Positions 54,858 through 62,917 of a stretch of 64,000 bases of DNA are shown here, piece by piece; the stretch's first letter is position 1; each line of letters opens with the position of its first letter. Under the pieces are notes generated by a model. That model worked only from the letters and a program-made list of their open reading frames with translations, was not told where the DNA came from and did not search any database. The position numbers and the translations under genes are program-made. The DNA comes from an uncultured Bdellovibrionales bacterium (GTDB lineage Bacteria; Bdellovibrionota; Bdellovibrionia; Bdellovibrionales; UBA1609), in the NCBI GenBank assembly GCA_903833275.1, contig CAILEP010000012.1, forward strand, positions 1 to 64,000. The letters run 5' to 3'.

Positions 54858-55040
54858 CTAAGCTTGAGTGGCGACAACAACTTCGCGACCATCATAATGT
54901 CCGCAAGAACCGCAAACATAATGGGGGCGTTTTAGAGCGCTACAATTTGGGCAGGTCATAGCGTGAGTTGTGGTGAGGCCGTCGTGTGATCGGCGCATAC
55001 CGCGGCGTGAACGTGTCGTTTTCTTCTTTGGGGTTGGCAT
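54858..55040 (-). CDS. rpmF: 50S ribosomal protein L32
   Basis: 60 residues. The start [19 protein letters not shown] and the four-cysteine zinc site ([22 protein letters not shown]) are diagnostic. It lies 70 bases after the YceD/DUF177 gene, the usual partner. Confidence 0.97.
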   Translation of the reverse strand: MPTPKKKTTRSRRGMRRSHDGLTTTHAMTCPNCSALKRPHYVCGSCGHYDGREVVVATQA

Positions 55041-55110
55041 ACATGCACTCTCTGTTAAAAGTTAGGCTTTGAAGTTTAGGTAGACGTTTTCGCGTAATTC
55101 TAGAGTAAAA

Positions 55111-55701
55111 TCAACTTCTTTTGCTGGTAACGCTCAAGTTCTTTAAAACCTCAAAGGGATTGCTCTCTTTTGGGCTCGAAGTGTCTGAAATCTGAGCTTT
55201 TTTGTAGACCTCTTCGCAATCGGGGCGGCTGCAGTGAACTTGGTAGGGTTCAGCGGCGGCAATATGCTCATGTACAAAGTCGCTAAGGCTAAAATCATGC
55301 GACGTAACATAATTGCAGTAGGGGCCGTTATCGAACTGTGAGCCGGTGTGACCTGAGTGTCCGGCACGGGGGCGCTCGTCCATAACAATAATAATCTCAT
55401 TAAATTGCTCATCAACCGGCAAGATCATTTCGCGACCGCAGCGAGAGCAGGGCAGATTCATCCCTGAATGAATTTCGCCTGATATTTCGTACACATTGCC
55501 CATGGCTCTCAAGCGAAGCTTTATATCGTAAGGGAGGTCGCCAACGATGTCTTCGAGGCTTTTGTTAAGCTCGCCGCTGGCGCGCGAATAGATAAAATCT
55601 TCGCCGTCATCATCGAGGTCTTTAAGGTTGACCGAAGTGCGGTATGTCGTCAGGCTTGATGGATTACGCATAACTGGCAGGTCTATGCCATAGAGTGTCA
55701 T
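55111..55701 (-). CDS. YceD/DUF177 family protein
   Basis: 196 residues. The family region runs from NLKDLDDDGEDFIYSR through MNLPCSRCGREMILPVDEQF, with further cysteines near the C terminus (YCNYVTS, HCSRPDCEEV). DUF177 proteins sit upstream of rpmF in most bacteria and are linked to 23S rRNA or ribosome maturation. The start at 55701 abuts the divergent gene's start (55702). A start at the ATG of 55671 would leave 30 bases between them. Confidence 0.85.
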   Translation of the reverse strand: MTLYGIDLPVMRNPSSLTTYRTSVNLKDLDDDGEDFIYSRASGELNKSLEDIVGDLPYDIKLRLRAMGNVYEISGEIHSGMNLPCSRCGREMILPVDEQFNEIIIVMDERPRAGHSGHTGSQFDNGPYCNYVTSHDFSLSDFVHEHIAAAEPYQVHCSRPDCEEVYKKAQISDTSSPKESNPFEVLKNLSVTSKRS

Positions 55702-56565
55702 TTGGTCAACATAAAAAAGATTCTGATTTTCGTGGTTTTAGTTTTCGGGCTGGTGCAGGCCGCTTTGGCCGAAAATCGCTATATCGTTGGTCGATCAACC
55801 TCCATTTATGAGGGGCCGAGCCGCGATTTTAAATCTGACCGGCACTACAATCGTGGGCAAACTGTTGATGTTGAAGAGAACTGCGAAGAGGGCTTTTGCC
55901 GAGTGAAGTTGGGTGCTGACATTGGCTACGTTCTGCGAAGTGCGCTTATTGACTGGCAGCTTGTCGGGCGGGTGGGTAGCACTGGTGAGGGTGTCTCCGC
56001 CGAAAAGCCCAAGCGATGGCAGTTTCGCTTTGAAATAATTGAATCCTACCTGCAAGAAGCCGCCCATGACATCCAAACGTCGCTAAATTCAACTTATAGT
56101 TTAAGTGCCTTCAAGGGGCTCAATACCAATTTCGCAATTGGCGTCGAGTATGCCAAAGATATTAATTGGAGTTGGCTCGCCGGGCTAATCTATCGTCGCG
56201 TCGACACCGAAGGCGATTCGGTTGAAACGGGCACAACGCTTACAAATCGTTTTCGCCTCGAGCAAACCTTTGTCGGTGGGACGGCGGGTGTGCGCTACTA
56301 TTTAAGTCATCACGAGCGCTGGAGTATGAGTGGTAACCTCGAGTATTCGAAAGGGCAGAGTATAAAGCTTGTTGTGCTTCAGGGGCCGGCAATTGATAGC
56401 TCTGGGTTGAAATTGCCGCTCTATGTAATTGCAACGGGTGGTTTGGGGTACACAATGCCACTGATGTCGCACTATTCTCTCGAGCTTGGCTTGCGTGCGG
56501 GTGCGGTTATGACGACGATCCCGGCGACAGTGGTCGCCGAAGGTTTGGTCGCTCTTCGGTTTTAA
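55702..56565 (+). CDS. Exported protein with SH3b domain and outer-membrane barrel
   Basis: 287 residues beginning at a TTG, which is the only start that gives a full signal peptide (KKILIFVVLVFGLVQAALA-EN). An SH3b-type domain follows (YIVGRSTSIYEGPSRDF, VDVEENCEEGFCRVKLG), then a C-terminal half of amphipathic beta strands (LNSTYSLSAFKGLNTNFAIG) ending EGLVALRF with a terminal Phe. The pairing of an SH3b module with a small barrel suggests an outer-membrane protein that binds peptidoglycan or protein. Its stop is at the edge of the palindrome at 56564. Confidence 0.75.
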   Translation: MVNIKKILIFVVLVFGLVQAALAENRYIVGRSTSIYEGPSRDFKSDRHYNRGQTVDVEENCEEGFCRVKLGADIGYVLRSALIDWQLVGRVGSTGEGVSAEKPKRWQFRFEIIESYLQEAAHDIQTSLNSTYSLSAFKGLNTNFAIGVEYAKDINWSWLAGLIYRRVDTEGDSVETGTTLTNRFRLEQTFVGGTAGVRYYLSHHERWSMSGNLEYSKGQSIKLVVLQGPAIDSSGLKLPLYVIATGGLGYTMPLMSHYSLELGLRAGAVMTTIPATVVAEGLVALRF

Positions 56566-56621
56566 GGTGCCAAGCACTTTTTGGTAGCGCACCTGCGCTA
56601 CCAAAAAGTGCTTGGCACCTT
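56564..56621. repeat. 58-base perfect palindrome between two converging genes
   Basis: 28-base arms (56564-56591 and 56594-56621) pair perfectly around a two-base loop. The element begins inside the TAA of the plus-strand gene and ends at the first base of the minus-strand gene's stop, so it fills the space exactly. It should stop transcription from both sides and is likely a mobile REP-type sequence. It does not match the palindromes at 405 or 47930. Confidence 0.8.
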
Positions 56622-58198
56622 CAGAAATACAGGTGCAGCTGTAGGAGAGCGAGGTCGGTTTTTGTGTCGAGATCGTTGATTGTGTCTTTGTCGTCACGGT
56701 TGATAATATCGAAATCAAGAGAGGTTCCGGAGATGAGGTAAGCTTTGGCGCCGACGCTAAGTTGGGTTGAGCTGCCTTGTTTTAAGTTGCGCGCCACATT
56801 CGAAGTCGCCCAATTTGCCTTGAGATAGGTTTCTCGCCAAATGCGGTATCTCGCATCGATCGTGCTCACCGTCCCGGCGTCAGCTTGCCCGGGCAGAAAT
56901 TCTCTTTTTACATTCGTGACATCAAAGTTAACGATAAAGTTTCGAAGCATAAAGCCGCCGCTCAGGCTGAGCATTTTGTTTTCAAGGTCAGGGTTTGCGG
57001 TAATGCTGCCGCGCGGGCCTTTGGTGTCCCAGTAAGACAGCATAAATGAAGCGCCATAAGATACAAAGCGGCCACCGAGGTTAAGCGCGTAGCCTGAATC
57101 GCGATAAAATTTCGCATTGTTTGTCGATTCTGTCGGCATAATGAGGTGCAAGTTTACGAATGGCACGTTTGGTGAGCCGCCAATGGTGACCGCTTTGTAT
57201 ACGGCTTCAGCCGACCGCGCATTGTTTTGGTAATAGGCATCGCCCGTGAGGGGAGTGTTGTCGGCGAATCGAATCTGATTGAGCAGGCTTGTGTGGTCAG
57301 GAGTTTCGAGCCCAAACATGGGTTTATAGAGGCCCGCCATCATATAGGTCGCATAGGGCAAATCATCGACCATTAAGTAGGCGGTGCGCATTTGGGTGCC
57401 GCCCTCAGCAATCCATTCAATGTCTTGAGTGCTGAGGCTTGGGATATTAAATGAGCGCGTTTCAAAAACAAATTGAACATGCTCTGGGATTGGTCGAACT
57501 CGAACCCCGAGATCAAGAGACATAGGTGAAAAATAGCGCCGAGTAAGGGTTTGGCCAGCGATCGGCTTTTGTGTTCCATTGAAATAGAAGAAGCGAAAAT
57601 CGCCTCCGGCGAAAACACTTTGGCGGCGCTCGACACGGTAAGGGTCGTCTTCGGTAAGGCGAGCTAAAAACTCAGCTCGGCTGGCAACGTCGATCTGCTC
57701 TTGGCGATCGGACTTATCGTATGATTTCGGGTCGTAGTCAGCGTCTGGCAAAACGACCAAGTTGGGGCCGTCTTTCGCCATATCTACAAATCTCTGCCCG
57801 TCGTGATTCTTTGAGCTAGAAGTCAGAGCGGTCGGCATGTCGCCGTATTTTTGATATCGCAGGGGGGCGGGTGTGCCTTTATTGTGAAGGGTTAGTGAGC
57901 GTGCTGATCGCAGCCAGCGCTGTTGGTTCCAGACGCCATATTCGCTGCGCAAACCTCCGCCATTTGGGTTTACGTGGCAGCCTTGGCAGGCGAGGGTGCA
58001 GCGTCTTTCTGAGGCCATGACATTTCTTCGCGAAGGGCTATGGCAGGCCGAGCAGTTTTGCGCAAATCGATTTGAAATCCATGGTTCGGCCTTAAGTTGG
58101 GGCGAATAAGAAAGGGCCGAAAGGCCTGAAATAACAGAGAAGATGCCAAACAAAAGTGAGCGGCGAAGGTTCGAACAACACAAGATAAGGCGAAGCAT
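56621..58198 (-). CDS. Fused diheme c-type cytochrome / outer-membrane porin
   Basis: 525 residues from the ATG at 58198 with TTGGGGT upstream (a GTG/TTG-type start at 58222 is less likely). A signal peptide ends at LKA-EP. Two heme sites follow close together: C49-S-A-C52-H53 and C71-Q-G-C74-H75, then NPNGGGLRSEYGVWN. The other ~400 residues are beta-barrel-like (YALNLGGRFVSYGASFMLSYW; NKMLSLSGGFMLRNFIVNFDV) and end in LQLHLYF with a terminal Phe. The layout is like that of Cyc2-type fused porin-cytochromes but with two hemes. It suggests electron transfer across the outer membrane. No cytochrome partner is adjacent. Confidence 0.75.
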   Translation of the reverse strand: MLRLILCCSNLRRSLLFGIFSVISGLSALSYSPQLKAEPWISNRFAQNCSACHSPSRRNVMASERRCTLACQGCHVNPNGGGLRSEYGVWNQQRWLRSARSLTLHNKGTPAPLRYQKYGDMPTALTSSSKNHDGQRFVDMAKDGPNLVVLPDADYDPKSYDKSDRQEQIDVASRAEFLARLTEDDPYRVERRQSVFAGGDFRFFYFNGTQKPIAGQTLTRRYFSPMSLDLGVRVRPIPEHVQFVFETRSFNIPSLSTQDIEWIAEGGTQMRTAYLMVDDLPYATYMMAGLYKPMFGLETPDHTSLLNQIRFADNTPLTGDAYYQNNARSAEAVYKAVTIGGSPNVPFVNLHLIMPTESTNNAKFYRDSGYALNLGGRFVSYGASFMLSYWDTKGPRGSITANPDLENKMLSLSGGFMLRNFIVNFDVTNVKREFLPGQADAGTVSTIDARYRIWRETYLKANWATSNVARNLKQGSSTQLSVGAKAYLISGTSLDFDIINRDDKDTINDLDTKTDLALLQLHLYF

Positions 58199-58356
58199 AT
58201 TACCCCAATAAAAGCGGACCAATTATTTTGAAGATCGTCGCGAACCTAGACAAAGGTGTCAATAAAATCTAGGTGTTGTGAAACACAACTAGCAAAAAGC
58301 CGTAATGCGCAATAAGCGATTGCAAAACGCAACAGCATGACGGCTTAATATTAGTG

Positions 58357-58953
58357 ATGGAACACGAAGTTGAATTATTGGTCGATCGAGCGCCACCTAA
58401 ATCTTCTCAAAAGATGCGTTACGATGCTGAGATTGAGGTGATTCGAAAGACTCATGGCACACTTGAAGAAATGCGCCTTAAGCTCGGTCTATCGCGCCGT
58501 CGACTCTGTCGAGTTTTGATGGTCGACCCTTCGGCATGGACCCGCTGGACGCAACAGACCCGCTGGACGCAACAGACCCGCTGGACGCAACAGAGCCATC
58601 TGCCGGGTCGACCCGGAAGTCAACCCGATCGCGCGCCGGCCCACGTTTACAAGATGCTCGCGATGATTCTCGAACAAAACGGGGGTTTTGGGCCTGATAA
58701 TATCGATCAGCATATTATTGAAGCAAAAATCAGGGTGCAAGAGAGCGAAGCGAACTTGAAGAAAACCCGTGAGCAGATTCGATACGAACTTGACGAGCAG
58801 GGTCAAGAATTGCGTCAACAAATGAGAGCCGAGATTCAATCTCAAATTGAATCTATGCGCCAATCTCAGCAGAGGGGCTCTGAGCTCGCTTTTGGTTACA
58901 AGCTCATTTTGATTCTTAATATTGTCTTAGTTCTATACGCGCTTTTTCGCTAA
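58357..58953 (+). CDS. Tail-anchored protein with DNA-binding-like N terminus
   Basis: 198 residues (ATG 58357; the GTG at 58354 is possible). A helix-turn-helix-like stretch (TLEEMRLKLGLSRRRLCRVLM) leads to DPSAWTRWTQQ, in which TRWTQQ occurs three times in tandem. APAHVYKMLAMIL follows, then a coiled coil (RVQESEANLKKTREQIRYEL) and a C-terminal membrane segment (YKLILILNIVLVLYALF). I recall similar WTRW-x-APPHVY proteins in Bdellovibrio relatives, with only one copy of the motif. It may link DNA or RNA to the membrane, but no function is known. Confidence 0.75.
   Translation: MEHEVELLVDRAPPKSSQKMRYDAEIEVIRKTHGTLEEMRLKLGLSRRRLCRVLMVDPSAWTRWTQQTRWTQQTRWTQQSHLPGRPGSQPDRAPAHVYKMLAMILEQNGGFGPDNIDQHIIEAKIRVQESEANLKKTREQIRYELDEQGQELRQQMRAEIQSQIESMRQSQQRGSELAFGYKLILILNIVLVLYALFR
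58540..58593 (+). repeat. Three exact 18-base tandem repeats inside a coding region
   Basis: ACCCGCTGGACGCAACAG occurs three times without a change, adding TRWTQQ three times to the protein without shifting frame. Exact identity suggests recent slippage, and copy number may vary between strains. Confidence 0.9.
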
Positions 58954-59042
58954 CCGCGCGATTCTCACCATGGGACTTCAGTCTAGGTGGGTCTAACCGA
59001 TAATAAATAGTAGAGATTTGTAAATTCAAAGGCGGAGCGTGT

Positions 59043-62000
59043 ATGGTGTTCAAGCACTTTTCTCAAGTGTGTCGGGTGTCTCTGAAGTCTGTTGGCTATA
59101 CGATTGGTTTGCTCTCGTGTGCGCTCTCGATTTCTTGCACTCGGACGGTAAATCAAACGGCCCATATTACACTTTCATTGCCGCAAGAGAAAGTCGGTGG
59201 GCAGTCGGTTGGGCGCGGGGCCTCATCGACCATGGCTTTGGCCCATGTCATAATTAACGTAACTGGTCCTGGTATTTCAAGCCCTGCGTTTCTCGCTTGG
59301 GATTGGAACAACGGCAAAAACGTAAACCCAGTTACATTTAGCCTCACAGTGCCAGGTGGTTCGGGCCGCCTTGTGCAGGTTCTTGCTGTCTATAGCAATG
59401 GGATTGATTCATTTTACTATGGCGATGTGACCTCTGACATTAATGCTGACACAGTTTTGCCGGTGACAATTGCGCCTTTGGGCAATGCCGCTGTTGGCGA
59501 AGGCAGCGTAGCTGGTCGGTATTTAACCGCCACAGGTACAGGCCCCACTGGCAATTTGCGCATTATGTACACCCCGACTGGCAAACCGGCCATGTTGATC
59601 GGGACGGACTCTATAGTTGGTGGTTTTTTCGGCTCGTTTGCTCTTTCGGGCATCGGATTTAATTATTTGCTTGATGATGGTACGGATATTTTTGCCGGCC
59701 CTCTCGATCTGGCCACCTATGCCCCGGCCGGCGCTCAAGTTTCTTTTTATTTACCACAAATGTATAGTCAGCACGGCTCGGGTTCGACCCCGTCTTATCA
59801 ATTGAAGATGACGAGCAGTGCATTGTTTGGGTATTTCGGCCCAGGTGCTGCGACCAATACGGCGTTAAAGATTTGTTATCCAAGTGCAAATGGCTCGCTC
59901 AATGGGGCTTACTCGGATGCGGGCATTACACCGATCACCTACAAACCTTCAGGCACGGCGGGCAATGCGCATGTATTGAGCGCAGGCTCAAGGGCGATGT
60001 CGTCAGCGATACTCGATTCGCAGGGTCTCTGCACTGACACCATCACTGGTGATCTTATTTATACGAATTATTTGGCAGTCGATGCGAAGCAGATTGCCAA
60101 TCAAGATCAGTCACTCGCTTTTCGCGGGCCCTATCAGTCGATTATGCAGACCGGTTCAAATTGGCGAAATGCGTTTAACGTTGTTTACAGCGTTGACGGT
60201 ATCACGCCGTCTTTCACATATTTGCCTGGCGTCGTGACCTCCGGCACAAGTCGAACCGCAGCTGGTTTTGTTCAAGGTGTGGATGGTACGGATATATTCT
60301 ATCGAGCTATATCTTCTACTTATACAAACTCCCGCGATTTCGAAGGTCAAAATGGCAACGCAGATTGCTCGACGCTCGGCTCTTTGTCGACGCCCTTTGT
60401 GTTTGCACAATCGGTCGTTGTTCCGAACACACCGACGCTGATCACTGTGTCATCGGCTGACGTAGCCACGATGACGGGCGGAGGCACGCTTCAAGCGATC
60501 GCTTGCCCATACGAACTTTTAGCTTCAGGCAAAGTGTATTTACCTGCGTCAGTTGAGGCTGAGGCCGGTGGATCGATGAGTGGCCCCGGCGGGCCTGCCC
60601 AGGCGAATGCATTTTTGTTGAGCGATACGCTTGGGCAAGCCATCACTTCAGGCGCACCAACGTTTGAACTGACCGGAGCCTGTATACCGTTGGTGATTGC
60701 GGGCGCAAATGGTGCAACACCCGCTTCTTTGGGTATGGTAAACCCGGCCAACATCACTGTCACCCCAACCGCTTTTGGTGGTTCGGTTACTTACTATGGC
60801 GGCGATCCGTCTTGCGTTACGCCCTCATTGCCGAGCCCATTTGTTTCTGGTGGCACGAATGCCTTTTTGATTTTCGTAAAGGGCACGCTCGGTGTTCATG
60901 CATCAGGGTCTTTAGTGATTGCAGATACGGCTGACGGCTTAACACCGCTCACGGCCAATATTCAATTTCATGATCCAGCAGCAACCCCCGCATACTTGAT
61001 GAGTTTGGGAGTGCCTTCGGTGATCAATCAATATGGTTGCTATCCATTGCACATCACCGAATTGGTGGATGGGAGCAGCATTGGTTTGCCAATGTTGGTG
61101 GGCCCAAACCCCTCAGCGACAAGTGCGTCGGTGACCTATGCCGCAGCAGCTGGAGTTGTGTATTACACCGACCCCGCCTGTATGACAGTGGCGTCGGCGA
61201 GCCCCTATGTAAATCTTTACGGAGCGCAATTGTATTCGGGCGGCAATGGCTCAAGCCCGCTTTACTTTAGTTATACAGGTGCGCCAATCGCCTCAACCAA
61301 TATTAGTTTGGCGTCGTCGGTCACGCCCTATGCATCGTTTTCTAACAGCAATATTCTGACGGTGAACCCGGCGAATGCTCCGACAAGAATTAATGTCGGC
61401 GTTAACAATTTGGTTACCCAAAACCTTTGCACAGCGATTAATATTCAGCTTCAAGATTCTTCGGGTAACCCTGTGCCTGCGCCGACAGCGAGCGTAAATG
61501 CGACGTTGACGCTCGCGGCTGGTTCTGTTGGGCAATTCTTTCTGTCGCCCAGTTGTTCTGCTGGTGGTGCCACGTCTGCGAATGTCAATATTGGAACTGG
61601 GCAGACTTTTGCCACGGCCTATTATTTATCGTCGACTTTTGGTAATGCAAGCATGACAGCGGCGGTTTCGTCACCCTTTGTTTACTCGACAAGCCCGACG
61701 ATTACGGTCGCACCACCGCCGCCCACGGTAGCATTTTTTGCGTTACAGGCTGACAGTGCGGCTGGTGGATTGAGTTCGGCTCCGCAAACGTTTACCTCGG
61801 GTACAAACGGAGTCATTCCGTCGACCGCTCCAAATATTATGATTAATTCGACGGCAACGGTGACGGTCTATGCCGCCAATTACACAGGTGCGGCCTATAA
61901 TATCGCCACCGGTTTTAATGGTGCAGGCTATAGCGTCACGATCTCGGGCACTGGGGTGAATGGCACTTCAGTGACCATTCCGTTTAACTTCGTGAACGGC

Positions 62001-62771
62001 GCGTTTACGTTTTCGATCAATACCGCCGCGAGCCCGGGTATGTCGATTGCGGTCAATTTGACTTCACCCGCCAATACGCCGTACTTGTCTGGTTATGCGA
62101 GTTACACGACGTTTGGGCCGACGGCACCGACTTTGAATATGGTCAGCCCGGTGATAACTACGGCTGGCGCACCAGCGCATTTCATCGCGAACCTTTCGGC
62201 GCCTGCAGCTGGCCCGGTCAGTTTCTTTTATACAACGACAGATGGGACCGCGGCTTCACCGAGCAGTTATACTGCCAGATCAGGCACCATGACGATAATG
62301 GCTGGAGCGACTTCGGTCACTTTGCCGCCCGTAACGACTCTTGCAAACGGGTTGGGTTGGAACTTTACCATGAACATAAGTGCGATTTCGGGCGCCACGC
62401 CTGGCGTTGTGTCGGCGCTGACTACGCTGGGTAAGCCGACGGTCATGGTTTCGAGCCCTTCAACCACCGCGGGGGGGACATTGTTCTTCGTGGTCTCTCT
62501 AATTGCGCCTGAAAATGCGAATATGCTGGTGACACCTTTAAGTATGGTGCTTTTTAATTACGCGACTGCAAGTGGCGCCGCCACGACGGTGGGTACGGAT
62601 TACACGGCGGCCTCTGGCAGCGTAACGATTAATGCTGGCAGCTCTACGTCGACGATAATGGTAAATACGGCATCCCCAGCTGGTACTGGCAAAACGGTAC
62701 AGCTCAATGTCACCGGGATTGTAAATGCGGCGCCTGCGGGCGGCACGGTGACGGGCATCGGCAGTTTCTAA
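59043..62771 (+). CDS. Large surface lipoprotein with Calx-beta-like C terminus
   Basis: 1242 residues. A lipoprotein signal (GLLSCALSISCTRT, cysteine in LSISC) is followed by about 1000 residues of Ser/Thr/Gly/Ala-rich beta sequence with repeated patterns such as TGACIPLVIAGANG and QYGCYPLHITELVDG, each with one cysteine per module. Near the C terminus are two Calx-beta-like units (TTDGTAASPSSYTARSGTMTI; GTDYTAASGSVTINAGSST). It should be exposed on the outer membrane and could act as an adhesin. No export-partner gene is adjacent. The start has GGCGGAG upstream. Confidence 0.75.
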   Translation: MVFKHFSQVCRVSLKSVGYTIGLLSCALSISCTRTVNQTAHITLSLPQEKVGGQSVGRGASSTMALAHVIINVTGPGISSPAFLAWDWNNGKNVNPVTFSLTVPGGSGRLVQVLAVYSNGIDSFYYGDVTSDINADTVLPVTIAPLGNAAVGEGSVAGRYLTATGTGPTGNLRIMYTPTGKPAMLIGTDSIVGGFFGSFALSGIGFNYLLDDGTDIFAGPLDLATYAPAGAQVSFYLPQMYSQHGSGSTPSYQLKMTSSALFGYFGPGAATNTALKICYPSANGSLNGAYSDAGITPITYKPSGTAGNAHVLSAGSRAMSSAILDSQGLCTDTITGDLIYTNYLAVDAKQIANQDQSLAFRGPYQSIMQTGSNWRNAFNVVYSVDGITPSFTYLPGVVTSGTSRTAAGFVQGVDGTDIFYRAISSTYTNSRDFEGQNGNADCSTLGSLSTPFVFAQSVVVPNTPTLITVSSADVATMTGGGTLQAIACPYELLASGKVYLPASVEAEAGGSMSGPGGPAQANAFLLSDTLGQAITSGAPTFELTGACIPLVIAGANGATPASLGMVNPANITVTPTAFGGSVTYYGGDPSCVTPSLPSPFVSGGTNAFLIFVKGTLGVHASGSLVIADTADGLTPLTANIQFHDPAATPAYLMSLGVPSVINQYGCYPLHITELVDGSSIGLPMLVGPNPSATSASVTYAAAAGVVYYTDPACMTVASASPYVNLYGAQLYSGGNGSSPLYFSYTGAPIASTNISLASSVTPYASFSNSNILTVNPANAPTRINVGVNNLVTQNLCTAINIQLQDSSGNPVPAPTASVNATLTLAAGSVGQFFLSPSCSAGGATSANVNIGTGQTFATAYYLSSTFGNASMTAAVSSPFVYSTSPTITVAPPPPTVAFFALQADSAAGGLSSAPQTFTSGTNGVIPSTAPNIMINSTATVTVYAANYTGAAYNIATGFNGAGYSVTISGTGVNGTSVTIPFNFVNGAFTFSINTAASPGMSIAVNLTSPANTPYLSGYASYTTFGPTAPTLNMVSPVITTAGAPAHFIANLSAPAAGPVSFFYTTTDGTAASPSSYTARSGTMTIMAGATSVTLPPVTTLANGLGWNFTMNISAISGATPGVVSALTTLGKPTVMVSSPSTTAGGTLFFVVSLIAPENANMLVTPLSMVLFNYATASGAATTVGTDYTAASGSVTINAGSSTSTIMVNTASPAGTGKTVQLNVTGIVNAAPAGGTVTGIGSF

Positions 62772-62820
62772 TATTGAATTTTGACGCGGCTGCGCATTGG
62801 CGTGGCCGCTTACATTCCTC

Positions 62821-62846
62821 ATTCAGCTAATCTATTCAGCTAATCT
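62821..62846. repeat. 13-base direct repeat upstream of leucine dehydrogenase
   Basis: ATTCAGCTAATCT occurs twice without gap (62821-62833 and 62834-62846), directly before the -35 box of the promoter at 62848. It could be an operator pair or chance slippage. Confidence 0.5.
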
Positions 62847-62847
62847 A

Positions 62848-62877
62848 TTGACCGACAATTTACCACCGCATCATAAT
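62848..62877 (+). promoter_or_regulatory. Probable sigma-70 promoter of leucine dehydrogenase
   Basis: TTGACC at 62848-62853, 18 bases, then CATAAT at 62872-62877. The start codon of the dehydrogenase gene is about 40 bases downstream with GAGGAG in the leader. Both boxes match four or five of six consensus bases. Confidence 0.55.
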
Positions 62878-62917
62878 GCCCATTCAAAGCCTATTTTTGA
62901 ATTTGAGGAGCATTAGG

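Noticed and set aside
58984-59042. Terminator or small RNA upstream of the large lipoprotein gene
   Set aside because: No stable stem-loop with a T run and no conserved RNA features were seen.
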